From CAZISM01 sp964541895 (GTDB taxonomy: Bacteria > Zhuqueibacterota > Zhuqueibacteria > Residuimicrobiales > Residuimicrobiaceae): DNA of 30,657 nt. Shown here in pieces: positions 22,346 through 30,657 of this stretch (position 1 is its first letter; every line of letters starts with the position of its first letter). Location: NCBI GenBank assembly GCA_964541895.1, contig CAZISM010000062.1, forward strand, positions 1-30,657. The letters run 5' to 3'. The position numbers were made by a program, and so were the translations under genes. The notes beneath the pieces are model-generated. The model did no database searches. It worked only from the letters and a program-made list of their open reading frames with translations, and was not told the DNA's origin.

Positions 22346-23863
22346 TTAATTATATTTGGGCGTCAAATCCTCCTGGCCGTCCTTGTCAAGGAAGCGAAAA
22401 TCCTCCATAGCCAGGGTCTCGTCCGGGATGACTTTAACCCTGGTCCAGTATTTCCACATGATCCGCAACAGGTGGCTGGGGGTGCCGGCGATGAGGAACT
22501 GGGCCAGTTCCGGGTTCACCGTCAGCTGCAGGGAGCGGTCGCCTTTTTCACTGCGATAGCGCTTGATCCAGCGTTCGATGCGGGCCAGCAGGGTGGTCTT
22601 GGACATGACCCGGCCCGTGCCCAGGCAGGCCGGACACGGTTCGCTGACGGAAAAGAGCAAAGGCGGCCGGATGCGCTCGCGGGTCATCTCGATGATGCCG
22701 AACTTGGAGATCGGCGCAATGTTGACCTGCGCGCGGTCCGCTTTCAGTTCGTTGAGAAACTCTTCGTACAGTTTTTTGCGATTTTTCTCCTCCACCATGT
22801 CGATAAAATCGCAGATGATGATGCCGCCGATGTCGCGCAGGCGCAGCTGCCGGGCGATCTCGCGGCCCGCCTCCACGTTGATCTTGAGACTGTTGGCGTC
22901 ATGATCCTTTTTGCCGATAAACCGTCCGCTGTTGACATCGATGGCCGTCAGCGCTTCGGTGTGGTCGAAAAAGATATAGCCGCCGCTCTTGAGCCAGACC
23001 TTGCGGGCCAGGCTTTTATTGATGTCCGCTTCGATGCCGAAGCGGTCAAAGATCGGCTCCCGATCCTTGTGCAGTTCCACCCGGTCCACCAGCGACAGCG
23101 CCACGTCTTTGAGATATTTGGTCACCTGCTTGTGCATTTTCTTGTTGTCCACCACCAGCCGGTCGACGTCGGCGGTAAAGAGATCGCGGATGGTGCTGGA
23201 GAGCATATCCATGTCCTTGTGAACCCGCACCGGCGGTTTGCTCTTAGCCACCGTCTTGACGATGGTATCCCACGTCTTGAGCAGCGCGTTCATGTCGTCC
23301 AGCAGTTCCTGCTTGTCGCGGCCTTCGGAAACGGTGCGAATGACCAGACCGAATCCCTGCGGCTTGATCTCGCGGCCGATGATCTTGAGCCTGGCCTTTT
23401 CGCGGCGGTTATGAATTTTGCGCGACACGCCGACCGATTGATCGTACGGGATCAGCACCAGAAAGCGGCCGGGCAGGGCGATGTTGGTGGTGACGCGGGC
23501 GCCCTTGTTGGAGATCGGTTCTTTGGTGATTTGCACCAGGATCGGCTGTCCGGGCCGCAAAAAATTGTCGTGACCGCGCCGCTGCTGTTTCGCCGGCGGC
23601 GGTGTTTCGGTAAACAGAGGGTTGAATTGCGAGAGATTGTCGCCAATGTCGGAAAAATGCAAAAAAGCATCCTGGTGCATGCCGATATTCACAAAGGCGG
23701 CCTGCATCCCTTTGATGACTTTAGCCACCTGGCCGTAATAGACATCGCCCACCATGCGTTCGTTTTCAGCTTTTTCAAAATATAATTCCGACAATCGGCC
23801 GTCTTCACATATCGCAATCCGTGTTTCACCCATGGATGCGTTTATAAAAATTTCCTTTTTCAT
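22346..23863 (-). CDS. rng: Ribonuclease G/E family endoribonuclease
   Basis: This 505-residue enzyme cuts single-stranded RNA, acting in rRNA and mRNA maturation. It has an S1 domain in the N-terminal 130 residues (GDVYYGQVAKVIKGMQAAFVNIG), the catalytic Asp pair in AIDVNSG (D309) and CDFIDM (D352), and the CPACLGTG Zn-link at 410-417 needed for tetramer formation. It has only the catalytic part of RNase E and no long degradosome scaffold, so RNase G is the better name. It follows the radical SAM gene by 34 bp and precedes rplU-rpmA, a common order. ATG 23863 lacks a strong ribosome site. Confidence 0.94.
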   Translation of the reverse strand: MKKEIFINASMGETRIAICEDGRLSELYFEKAENERMVGDVYYGQVAKVIKGMQAAFVNIGMHQDAFLHFSDIGDNLSQFNPLFTETPPPAKQQRRGHDNFLRPGQPILVQITKEPISNKGARVTTNIALPGRFLVLIPYDQSVGVSRKIHNRREKARLKIIGREIKPQGFGLVIRTVSEGRDKQELLDDMNALLKTWDTIVKTVAKSKPPVRVHKDMDMLSSTIRDLFTADVDRLVVDNKKMHKQVTKYLKDVALSLVDRVELHKDREPIFDRFGIEADINKSLARKVWLKSGGYIFFDHTEALTAIDVNSGRFIGKKDHDANSLKINVEAGREIARQLRLRDIGGIIICDFIDMVEEKNRKKLYEEFLNELKADRAQVNIAPISKFGIIEMTRERIRPPLLFSVSEPCPACLGTGRVMSKTTLLARIERWIKRYRSEKGDRSLQLTVNPELAQFLIAGTPSHLLRIMWKYWTRVKVIPDETLAMEDFRFLDKDGQEDLTPKYN

Positions 23864-23897
23864 CTAGTGTGGTGCCTTTCTTTGGTCTGTAAGGACG

Positions 23898-26504
23898 TTA
23901 GACGTCCATCGGCGTAACCATGAGTTCGCCGTACTGAATGTAGAGTCCGGTCCGCGTGACCAGACAGCGTTTGACCAGATCATCGCGACCGTCGAGCAGC
24001 CGTGTGAGGATCTCACTCACCCTCACGGTTTTGCCCTGGTCGATGCGGGTGACCAGGCGCAGGGTCTGGTCGCTCCCCTCCGCCTCCGCGATAAACGGCC
24101 GGATATCGATGGTTTTTCCCGGCTCACCGTCTTTGCTGCGCAACACAGGAATTTCGCTCTCCTGCAAAAGCGCGTCGATCCTGGCCGGCTCGATCCGGAC
24201 CGGCGTCCGGATGAAATAGTCGGCGCGATTAATGACATCGGTCAGGTTTCGATGCTTGTTGAACAGCGGCTTCACCTCCAGCAGTGTGAGGCCGTCCGGG
24301 AGGGCGGCCGCCAAACGTTCCGCCAGCGACTCATCCTCGTTGGCGTAATAATGCAGGTCCAGATATTCTGCGTCACTGCAATACCCTGTGGTCAGCGGCG
24401 GTCCAAACGCCATACGCGGATGGGGATTAAAACCGCTGCTGTACACCATGGCGACTCTGGCGCGACGCAAGGTGCGTTCGAACAGATGAATGACGTCCAG
24501 ATGCGACAAAAATCGAATCGCCTCGTCGCGACGGTACTTGAGCCGAACCATGCGGATCCGGGACGCATCAGGCGGCGGCACGGCCGGCAGATTTTCCATC
24601 TGCAGCGGTCGCGGTGCACTCTCCTTTTCCGCCACCGGATGGATGATCGTCTGGCAGGCCTGCTTGCCCATCAAACCGCATCGTTGACAATCGCCGTCCC
24701 GGCAATCCGGCGTCACCGTACAGCCCAGGGCCCGCTGGTACTCATCGCGGAGAAATTTTTTCGTCACCCCTTTGTCGATGTGATCCCAGGGTAGGGGCGC
24801 ATCAAGCGCAAGATCATCGGTGAACCATTCGTACGCCAGCCCCTCTTCAGCCATGGCCTGCCGCCATCGTTCGGCAGAAAAATGTTCGGACCACCCTTCC
24901 AGACGTGCGCCGGCTTGCCAGACTCTCCACAGGACCCGGCTGACGCGGCGGTCACCGCGCGCCAGCACCCCTTCGATTTGCGCCAGATCAGCCTCGCGCC
25001 AGCTCAACTTGATGCGCTTGTCCCGTATCCGTTCCTTGAGATAGCCGATCTTGGCGCGTATCTCTTCGCTGCGATCCTGGCGGCACCATTGGAACGGCGT
25101 CACTGCTTTGGGCACAAAAGGCGATATGGAGACATGGAGGCCGGTCCCCTTGTAGATGCGGGCAATGGCCGCCACCTTTTGAATCAGCGCGATCATCTCA
25201 TTGAGATCCGCCTCGGTCTCGGTGGGGTGTCCGATCATAAAGTAGAGTTTTATGAGCTTCCATCCCTCCTTGAACGCCAGCTGAACGGCGGCGATCAGAT
25301 CGTCCTCGGTGGTGGTTTTGTTGATCAGGTCACGCAGTCGCTGGCAACCGGCTTCGGGCGCCAGCGTCAATCCTGACTTGCGCACATCTTTGGCATAGTA
25401 GGCCACTTGCGGCGTAAACTTTTCCGGGCGCAGGGACGGAAAAGAGAGATTCACCATGTCGTTGGCCAGAGCGGTCCGCAAGCCGGCCATGAGCGCTTCG
25501 AGGTCCTCATAATCCGATGTGGAGAGAGAGACCAGCGAAACCTCGTCATAGCCGGTAGCCTCGATATTCTGCAGCGCCTGCGTCACCAGTTCGTTCACCG
25601 TGCGTTGTCGAACCGGTCGATAAATCATACCGGCGTTGCAGAAGCGACAGCCGCGCGAACATCCCCGGGCTATTTCCAGAGAGACGCGGTCGTGGGTCGT
25701 CGGAATGACCGGCACCAGCGGCTTGGCCGGATAATGGTCCGGGTTGAGCGCTTCGACGATCCTCGCTTTAATACGTGCCGGCGCGCCGGGCGCCGGTTTC
25801 AATCCTGAAAAACGGTGCCGTTCATCATACTCGGCCACATATAATGCCGGCACATACACCCCTGGAATCGCGGCCATCTCGCGCCAATAGCGCTGTCGAT
25901 CCCAGCCTTGCTGTTTGCCCGTGCGCACCAATTCGGCCAGCTCTCGCACCGCCTCTTCACCATCCCCGATCACTATGGCGTCAAAAAATTCCGCCATGGG
26001 TTCGGGATTGAAAACCGAAGGACCGCCGGCCAGGATGAGCGGCCCGGTGGTCCGCTCCCGGGCCCAGACCGGCTGGCCCATCAAGTCGATGAGATTGATG
26101 ATGGTGGTGCCGTGCAGCTCATACTGCACCGTAAAGCCCACCACATCGAAATCGGCCAGACTGCTGAACGTTTCCATGGAAAAAAGCGGAACGTGCTGTC
26201 GCCGCATCTGTTCTTCCAGATCCGTCCAGGGCGCAAACGCACGCTCGGCGTACACGCCCGGCATCTGGTTCAGCAGGTGATAGAGAATGGGAAAGCCAAG
26301 GTAGGACATCCCAACTTCGTACACATCGGGAAAGACGAGGGCAAAGCGAACATCCACATCGCGCAAATCCTTGCGAACGATGTTGACTTCGTTTCCGATA
26401 TAACGGCCCGGTTTACTGACAAAAGGTAAAAGATCGTTAAAGATCGTTTCTTTCAGAGACCCTGTCCCCTCTACTCGTTTTGCATTCAATAGCTGTGGTT
26501 CCAA
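23898..26504 (-). CDS. Radical SAM protein fused to DUF2344 (TIGR03960/TIGR03936 type)
   Basis: This 868-residue protein combines an N-terminal B12-binding-like region (FPDVYEVGMSYLGFPILYHLLN), a radical SAM domain with the 4Fe-4S motif CSRGCRFC (C282, C286, C289), a Cys-rich linker (CTVTPDCRDGDCQRCG) and a C-terminal DUF2344 domain of roughly 220 residues (KYRRDEAIRFLSHLD, SSGFNPHPRMAFGPPL). In some bacteria the two halves are separate genes. The reaction is not established to my knowledge; the steady link to RNase G/E and L21/L27 suggests RNA or ribosome modification. The start is uncertain: TTG 26504 is the best in-frame candidate and has no clear ribosome site. Confidence 0.88.
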   Translation of the reverse strand: MEPQLLNAKRVEGTGSLKETIFNDLLPFVSKPGRYIGNEVNIVRKDLRDVDVRFALVFPDVYEVGMSYLGFPILYHLLNQMPGVYAERAFAPWTDLEEQMRRQHVPLFSMETFSSLADFDVVGFTVQYELHGTTIINLIDLMGQPVWARERTTGPLILAGGPSVFNPEPMAEFFDAIVIGDGEEAVRELAELVRTGKQQGWDRQRYWREMAAIPGVYVPALYVAEYDERHRFSGLKPAPGAPARIKARIVEALNPDHYPAKPLVPVIPTTHDRVSLEIARGCSRGCRFCNAGMIYRPVRQRTVNELVTQALQNIEATGYDEVSLVSLSTSDYEDLEALMAGLRTALANDMVNLSFPSLRPEKFTPQVAYYAKDVRKSGLTLAPEAGCQRLRDLINKTTTEDDLIAAVQLAFKEGWKLIKLYFMIGHPTETEADLNEMIALIQKVAAIARIYKGTGLHVSISPFVPKAVTPFQWCRQDRSEEIRAKIGYLKERIRDKRIKLSWREADLAQIEGVLARGDRRVSRVLWRVWQAGARLEGWSEHFSAERWRQAMAEEGLAYEWFTDDLALDAPLPWDHIDKGVTKKFLRDEYQRALGCTVTPDCRDGDCQRCGLMGKQACQTIIHPVAEKESAPRPLQMENLPAVPPPDASRIRMVRLKYRRDEAIRFLSHLDVIHLFERTLRRARVAMVYSSGFNPHPRMAFGPPLTTGYCSDAEYLDLHYYANEDESLAERLAAALPDGLTLLEVKPLFNKHRNLTDVINRADYFIRTPVRIEPARIDALLQESEIPVLRSKDGEPGKTIDIRPFIAEAEGSDQTLRLVTRIDQGKTVRVSEILTRLLDGRDDLVKRCLVTRTGLYIQYGELMVTPMDV

Positions 26505-26543
26505 AAGTTCCAGGTTGCATGCACAAAGTGCACTGACATCGAG

Positions 26544-27983
26544 CTAGCGGGCCTGCGTCTTCTGCTCGATAAACTCGATTCCTTTTTCGATCGCCTGCTG
26601 ATTCAGCGGGATCAGATTTCTGCGTTTTACCACGGTGGGTAGTGCCGCCAGCACCACCTCTTTGCTCAGGCAGCGCGTATGCGCCAGATACGCCCCCAAA
26701 ATCACCATATTGGCGATGCGGGCGTTGCCCAATTCATCCGCTATTCGCGTCGCCGGAATCGCCAGCACCTCGACATCGCGGCGTAGTGGCGCCCGGCTGA
26801 TCAACGATGAATCATAAATCACCAGCCCCTCATTGACCAGGCTGGGTTCGAATTTCTCCAGAGAGGGTCCGTTCATGGCCACCAGCACCGTCGGCCGCGA
26901 TACGGTCGGAGAGCCGATGCGCCGGCTGGACAAGTTCACATGGCAGTTGGCGGTGCCGCCGCGCATCTCCGGCCCATAGGAGGGAATCCAGGAGACGTGG
27001 TACCCCGCCTCCATTCCGGATTGGGCCAGCACCAGTCCCAGCATGAGCACGCCCTGGCCGCCAAAGCCGGCCAGGATGAGGCGCGGATCCTTATACCGTT
27101 GCTGCAACGGCTGTTCCGGCCGGCCGATAAATTCCTGCGCCGGGATTTCCAGCTTGTGGCGCAATCCATCTGCGCTGAATTCAAAATGATGGGGCGGTTG
27201 CGCCGCCATGGCCTCGCTGTTATCCTTGAAAACACCCAACGGATACTGTTTCATCAACGAGTCCGTCAACCACTGCTTGGATTGCGTCGGCGTCATCTTC
27301 CAGCCGGACGGACAGACCGACAACACCTCCACCAGCGAAAAGCCTTTGTTATCCATCTGGATTTGCAGCGCCTTGCGCACGGCGCGCCGGACCTTGCTGG
27401 TGTTTTTGGGATCGGTCAACGCCACGCGCTCCACATACACCGGCGCTTCCAGCGTGGCAATCATTTCTGACATGCGGATGGGATAGCCTTCGTTGGCCGA
27501 GGTGCGGCCGCGCGGCGATGTGGTGGTCCGCTGGCCGATCAGGGTCGTCGGCGCCATTTGTCCACCGGTCATGCCATAAATGGCATTATTGACGAAAAAC
27601 ACAGTAATGTTTTCACCGCGGTTGGCGGCCTGAATGATTTCATTGCCGCCGATCGCGGCCATGTCACCGTCCCCCTGATAGCTGATCACGATCGAATGCG
27701 GATGCGAACGCTTGACCCCCGTGGCCACAGCCGGCGCTCGTCCGTGCGGACATTGAATGTTGCCGACACGGAAATAATAGTACGCGAACACGCTGCATCC
27801 CACCGGACTGGCCAGGATGGTGCGCTCGCGAATGCCGAAATCATCAAGGGCTTCAGCGATCAATTTGTGCAGCACGCCATGCCCGCAGCCGGGGCAATAG
27901 TGCGTCGCTTCCTTGTTCGCTCCCGGATTGCGATCGTAGCGAGAATAGAAACTCTTTGATTTTGCCAGTACCTTGTCTGCCAT
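26544..27983 (-). CDS. 2-oxoacid:ferredoxin oxidoreductase, fused beta-gamma subunit
   Basis: This 479-residue protein joins two subunits that are usually separate. Residues 1-255 are the thiamine-diphosphate-binding beta subunit, with CPGCGHG (30-36), GCSVFAYYYF and the TPP motif GDGD(104-107)...NN(132-133). Residues 299-479 are the gamma subunit, starting RLILAGFGGQGVLMLG and containing SYGPEMRGGTANCHV. It catalyses CoA-dependent oxidative decarboxylation of a 2-oxoacid with reduction of ferredoxin, or the reverse. ATG 27983 is preceded by GAGG, 4 bp after the alpha gene. The substrate (2-oxoglutarate, 2-oxoisovalerate or other) cannot be fixed; the alpha subunit resembles the VorB type. 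Confidence 0.92.
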   Translation of the reverse strand: MADKVLAKSKSFYSRYDRNPGANKEATHYCPGCGHGVLHKLIAEALDDFGIRERTILASPVGCSVFAYYYFRVGNIQCPHGRAPAVATGVKRSHPHSIVISYQGDGDMAAIGGNEIIQAANRGENITVFFVNNAIYGMTGGQMAPTTLIGQRTTTSPRGRTSANEGYPIRMSEMIATLEAPVYVERVALTDPKNTSKVRRAVRKALQIQMDNKGFSLVEVLSVCPSGWKMTPTQSKQWLTDSLMKQYPLGVFKDNSEAMAAQPPHHFEFSADGLRHKLEIPAQEFIGRPEQPLQQRYKDPRLILAGFGGQGVLMLGLVLAQSGMEAGYHVSWIPSYGPEMRGGTANCHVNLSSRRIGSPTVSRPTVLVAMNGPSLEKFEPSLVNEGLVIYDSSLISRAPLRRDVEVLAIPATRIADELGNARIANMVILGAYLAHTRCLSKEVVLAALPTVVKRRNLIPLNQQAIEKGIEFIEQKTQAR

Positions 27984-27987
27984 GGCC

Positions 27988-29037
27988 TCACCTCGTCAGT
28001 AACGGCAAAACGTACTCTGCGATCTCTTCGGTGGAAGGCACCACGCCGCCCATGCGGTTGTAAAAGTGGATCGGCGTCCGCCCTGCAACCGCCAATTTTA
28101 CATCATCCACCATTTGTCCGTTGGACAATTCGACCACCAGCATACCGCGCAATCGTTCCGCCGCCTCATATAAACAGGCAGCCGGAAACGGCCACAGGGT
28201 GATCGGCCGGATCATGCCGATTTTGTGGCCCTGTTCGCGCAAGTCATCCACCACGGTCTGCAAAATGCGCGATACCACGCCATAGCCGATCACAGCGAAT
28301 TCGGCATCCTCCATCAGGTACGCCTCATAGCGCACCTCGGCAGCCGCGACGTCGCTGTACTTTTTCTGCAAATTGAGATTATGCTGTTCCAGCAGTTCGG
28401 GCTCGAGTTCGATGGAGGTGATGAGCCTGTTTTCATCGCCGGCTGTGCCCTGGAGCGCCCATGGTTTGGCCGGCAAGGTTTGCACCGCGTCGGGAAATTC
28501 CACCGGTTCCATCATCTGGCCGATAAAGCCGTCTGCCAGGACCACCACCGGATTGCGATAGGCATCAGCCAACTCAAACGCCAGCATGGTGAGATCGCAC
28601 ATCTCCTGGGCGCTGTTGGGAGCCAGCACAATCAGCTTGTAATTGCCGTGGCCGCCGCCCTTGACCATCTGGTTATAGTCGCTTTGCTCCGGCGCAATAT
28701 TGCCCAGTCCGGGGCCGCCACGCATGATATCGACCAGAACGACCGGGAGTTCGGCGCCGGCACAATAGGAAATGCCTTCCATCTTGAGGCTCATGCCGGG
28801 ACTGGACGAAGCGGTCATGGTGCGCACGCCGCAGCCGGCTGCGCCATATACCATGTTGATCGACGCCAGTTCGCTTTCAGCCTGTAAAAAAACACCTCCG
28901 ACCAGAGGCATGTAATACGCAGCAGCCTCTGCTATTTCGGAGGCGGGAGTGATCGGATAACCAAAAAAGAATCGACAGCCGGCCAATACGGCCCCTTTTA
29001 CCACCGCTTCATTTCCCTTGATGAGCTGCTTGGCCAT
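27988..29037 (-). CDS. 2-oxoacid:ferredoxin oxidoreductase alpha subunit (VorB/KorA-like)
   Basis: This 349-residue subunit begins KGNEAVVKGAVLAGCRFFFGYPITPASEIAE, then FLQAESELASINMVYGAAGCGVRTMTASSSPGMSLKMEGISY and RGGPGLGNIAPEQSDYNQ. These blocks match the short VorB-type alpha chain of branched-chain 2-oxoacid oxidoreductases as well as KorA. It forms the pyrimidine-binding half of the active site with the beta chain. ATG 29037 has GGAGG 9 bases upstream and lies 1 bp after the stop of the ferredoxin subunit, so the three genes form one operon. Confidence 0.94.
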   Translation of the reverse strand: MAKQLIKGNEAVVKGAVLAGCRFFFGYPITPASEIAEAAAYYMPLVGGVFLQAESELASINMVYGAAGCGVRTMTASSSPGMSLKMEGISYCAGAELPVVLVDIMRGGPGLGNIAPEQSDYNQMVKGGGHGNYKLIVLAPNSAQEMCDLTMLAFELADAYRNPVVVLADGFIGQMMEPVEFPDAVQTLPAKPWALQGTAGDENRLITSIELEPELLEQHNLNLQKKYSDVAAAEVRYEAYLMEDAEFAVIGYGVVSRILQTVVDDLREQGHKIGMIRPITLWPFPAACLYEAAERLRGMLVVELSNGQMVDDVKLAVAGRTPIHFYNRMGGVVPSTEEIAEYVLPLLTR

Positions 29038-29038
29038 A

Positions 29039-29293
29039 TCATTCTACCTCCTCTCCGACATACCCTTTTTTGTACACCGTAATAGCCCCAGGCTCAGGGC
29101 ATTGGTAGAAACAATAGCCGCATCCGGTGCACCCTTCACCACGGTAGCCGGCTGGATGATATCCCATCTTGTTGAAATGACGCTGTTCAAAGAGCACCTG
29201 TTCAGGACAGGCCTCGATACATAACCCACACCCCTTGCATTCGTCCTCGCGCACAACCACGAGAGGACCTGTAATCTGTTGCACGTCCGCCAT
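29039..29293 (-). CDS. 2-oxoacid:ferredoxin oxidoreductase delta subunit (2x[4Fe-4S] ferredoxin)
   Basis: This 84-residue protein carries two ferredoxin cluster motifs, CKGCGLCIEACP and CTGCGYCFYQCP, which bind two [4Fe-4S] clusters and pass electrons from the TPP site to free ferredoxin. The extra residues between them (RHFNKMGYHPAGYRGEG) are typical of KorD/VorD chains. ATG 29293 is chosen over an upstream in-frame start at 29341 because GGAG lies 5 bases before it. It is the first gene of the operon, behind a promoter at 29340-29368. Confidence 0.93.
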   Translation of the reverse strand: MADVQQITGPLVVVREDECKGCGLCIEACPEQVLFEQRHFNKMGYHPAGYRGEGCTGCGYCFYQCPEPGAITVYKKGYVGEEVE

Positions 29294-29339
29294 ATGCGCT
29301 CCAACTTTGTCAATGGCCAAGTGCCAATACAAGCATATC

Positions 29340-29368
29340 ATTTTAGTTATTTTTTACTTAAAAGGCAA
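29340..29368 (-). promoter_or_regulatory. Putative promoter of the ferredoxin oxidoreductase operon
   Basis: TTGCCT (29363-29368) and TAAAAT (29340-29345) on the minus strand have 17-base spacing, in an A/T-rich gap 46 bases before the delta-subunit start. Matches are 4/6 and 5/6. Confidence 0.5.
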
Positions 29369-29444
29369 GATATTTATTGGCGAACGAGGGCGAGTCCGGC
29401 AGCCAAAAGGCAGCCTGGTTCTCCCTGTCAGCCAGAAGGTTGTA

Positions 29445-30062
29445 TCAGAGATGTAACAAGAACGGATTATGTCTCTTTTCCCTGCCTATGGTGGTCTCGC
29501 GGCCATGGCCTGGACATACGATGGTGTCGTCGGCAAGGCTGAGCAGCTTGTCGCGGATGGATCGGAGCAGCTGGTCGCTGGATCCGCCCGGCAAATCGGT
29601 TCGGCCGATGCTGTCATAAAACAGGGCATCGCCGACAAACACCCGGCCCGGCACGTAAAAAGAGACGCCGCCCGGCGAATGGCCGGGAGTAGCCAGAACG
29701 GTTATGCGGTTCCGGCCTAATGGAAGCTCGAGGTTGTCCGATAAAAAGAAATCGATTTTGAAACTTTCCGGGGCCGGCAGACCGAACAGGCTCGCCTGCA
29801 CCGCCGCTCCTTTCAGCAATCCGGTCTCTTTATCGCTCAGGCCGATGCGCGCCCCGGTGTGTTTTTGCACCGCCGCGACGGCACCAATATGATCGATATG
29901 AGCATGACTGAGCAGAATCGATGAAAACCTGCCCTGTCCCAGGACCTGGATAATTCGGTCCGCATCACCCCCTGGATCGATGACGACGCCGTCGGCCTTG
30001 CCTTCGGTTATGATATAGCAGTTTTCCTGAAAAGAGCCGACCACCAGAGACCTGATCTCCAC
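29445..30062 (-). CDS. Metallo-beta-lactamase-fold hydrolase (GloB-like)
   Basis: This 205-residue MBL-fold protein has the metal-binding SHAHIDH motif, TPGHSPGG, VGDALF and CPGHGRETTIGREKRHNPFL, the set seen in glyoxalase II-like YcbL/GloB proteins. It would bind two metals and hydrolyse a thioester or similar ester. A true glyoxalase II C-terminal substrate domain is absent (usual length about 250), so the substrate is unknown. GTG 30062 is chosen because GGAGG lies 4 bases before it and the family's N-terminal strand starts there; longer in-frame starts would run into the HAD gene. It lies 40 bp after that gene. Confidence 0.9.
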   Translation of the reverse strand: MEIRSLVVGSFQENCYIITEGKADGVVIDPGGDADRIIQVLGQGRFSSILLSHAHIDHIGAVAAVQKHTGARIGLSDKETGLLKGAAVQASLFGLPAPESFKIDFFLSDNLELPLGRNRITVLATPGHSPGGVSFYVPGRVFVGDALFYDSIGRTDLPGGSSDQLLRSIRDKLLSLADDTIVCPGHGRETTIGREKRHNPFLLHL

Positions 30063-30066
30063 TACT

Positions 30067-30071
30067 CCTCC
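30067..30071 (-). promoter_or_regulatory. Ribosome binding site that sets the MBL gene start
   Basis: GGAGG with 4-base spacing to GTG 30062. It supports this non-ATG start over the much longer upstream frame that overlaps the HAD gene. Confidence 0.6.
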
Positions 30072-30102
30072 TCTTGTCCTGTGTTCCGTCCATGCCTGCC
30101 AT

Positions 30103-30657
30103 TCAAGCCCATCGGAGCAGAATTCCGGCTGCTGCAGCCAAATCTGCGACAATCCAGTCCGGGTGTTCGGGCTGCAGAACCTCCCGGCTGAAGGTGGTTG
30201 TAAGGGCCAGACAACGCATGTTGGCAGCCCGAGCCGCGCGGATGCCGTTGACGGCATCTTCCACCACGATGCACGCCGACGGCGCTATAGCCAGCCGCTG
30301 CGCGGCCAAAAGATAGATCTCGGGATCCGGCTTTTTCTTTTGCACATCTTCAGCGCTTAAAATAACCTTGAACAGCGCGGTGTCAATTCCTGCCACCCGC
30401 AGGTTTGCATCCACTTTGATGCGATCGGCGCTGGATGCAACGGCCAGCTTGCAGCCGACACGGTACAGCTGCTGCAGGCCCTCGTTGACACCAGGATACA
30501 CTTTCAGTTTTTCATCCACGATCTGTAAATAGATCTCGTACACCCGATCTTTCATCTCCGGGCGATAGGTCACACCATATTTTTCCGCCACGCCGCCGAT
30601 AAAGCGGACTTCGCCGGCCCCTACGAACGGCTTGAAATCTTCGGCCTGCGCCTGCAC
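30103..30657 (-). CDS. HAD-superfamily hydrolase, beta-phosphoglucomutase-like (N-terminus outside window)
   Basis: The 184 visible residues are the C-terminal part of a HAD subfamily IA phosphatase or phosphomutase. Motif II is in LAVASSADR, motif III in KKPDPEIY and motif IV in CIVVEDAVNGIRAARAANM. The VEDA.NG.RAA pattern and cap residues resemble beta-phosphoglucomutase and related sugar-phosphate phosphatases. The nucleophile motif DxDG lies beyond the window edge, so the GTG at the edge is not its start. The stop is 40 bp before the MBL gene. The substrate is unknown. Confidence 0.9.
   Translation of the reverse strand: MQAQAEDFKPFVGAGEVRFIGGVAEKYGVTYRPEMKDRVYEIYLQIVDEKLKVYPGVNEGLQQLYRVGCKLAVASSADRIKVDANLRVAGIDTALFKVILSAEDVQKKKPDPEIYLLAAQRLAIAPSACIVVEDAVNGIRAARAANMRCLALTTTFSREVLQPEHPDWIVADLAAAAGILLRWA

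Noticed and set aside
29300..29335. Sigma-54 site (TGGCAC-like) before the ferredoxin oxidoreductase operon
   Set aside because: The GG element is present but no GC element occurs at the required spacing; a sigma-70-like pair fits better.
29398..29415. GGCAGCC repeated across AAAA near the MBL gene end, as a terminator
   Set aside because: The two copies are direct, not inverted, so they cannot pair with each other; no T-tract follows on the minus strand.

Overview
The window is a metagenome-style scaffold piece from a Gram-negative (LPS-bearing) and probably anaerobic bacterium. Every convincing gene lies on the minus strand, so transcription runs from high to low coordinates. An LPS export set with a long multi-repeat OstA/LptA protein and an LptC-like lipoprotein, a four-gene Kdo module, and 2-oxoacid:ferredoxin oxidoreductase genes together suggest a member of the FCB superphylum or a neighbouring candidate phylum (KSB1/Calditrichota-like). 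That placement is inference; there is no rRNA or other decisive marker.

Layout in the direction of transcription: (1) 30657-29445, the end of a HAD phosphatase gene and a metallo-beta-lactamase-fold hydrolase. (2) 29293-26544, a ferredoxin oxidoreductase operon (delta ferredoxin, alpha, and a fused beta-gamma subunit) behind its own promoter. (3) 26504-21662, the common set of a radical SAM/DUF2344 fusion, RNase G/E, L21 and L27, with a strong promoter before L21 and a strong terminator after L27. (4) 21356-8561, a very long compact operon, gatC-kdsB-pyrG-kdsA-kdsD-lpxL-lptC-lptA-lptB-rpoN-hslV-hslU-argF-FemAB-like, with many 4-bp ATGA overlaps, starting at a clear promoter and ending at a clear terminator. 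It couples Kdo synthesis, lipid A acylation and LPS export to sigma-54 and the HslVU protease. (5) 8465-667, an LPS core/oligosaccharide cluster with two GT4-type transferases, two GT9 heptosyltransferase-like proteins and two tandem GT2 enzymes, interrupted by an extremely acidic Trp-rich small protein and a Nudix hydrolase, and followed by a STAS protein and an FmdB-type zinc ribbon. (6) 365-1, the start of a URO-D-family gene running off the window.

Two 100-N gaps are present. The one at 7031-7130 is flanked by an identical 55-bp sequence on both sides; collapsing it restores one intact glycosyltransferase gene, so it is an assembly artefact. The one at 19797-19896 hides about 0.65 kb of pyrG.

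The most interesting biological signals are: substitutions in normally conserved active-site motifs of both KdsA and KdsB, which could mean a non-standard Kdo-like sugar; a 100-residue protein that is 60% Asp/Glu, with its own promoter, inside the LPS cluster; a beta-gamma fused oxidoreductase subunit; and a perfect 14-bp palindrome just upstream of the gatC/Kdo/Lpt operon promoter. I found no CRISPR array, tRNA, rRNA, insertion sequence or phage gene.
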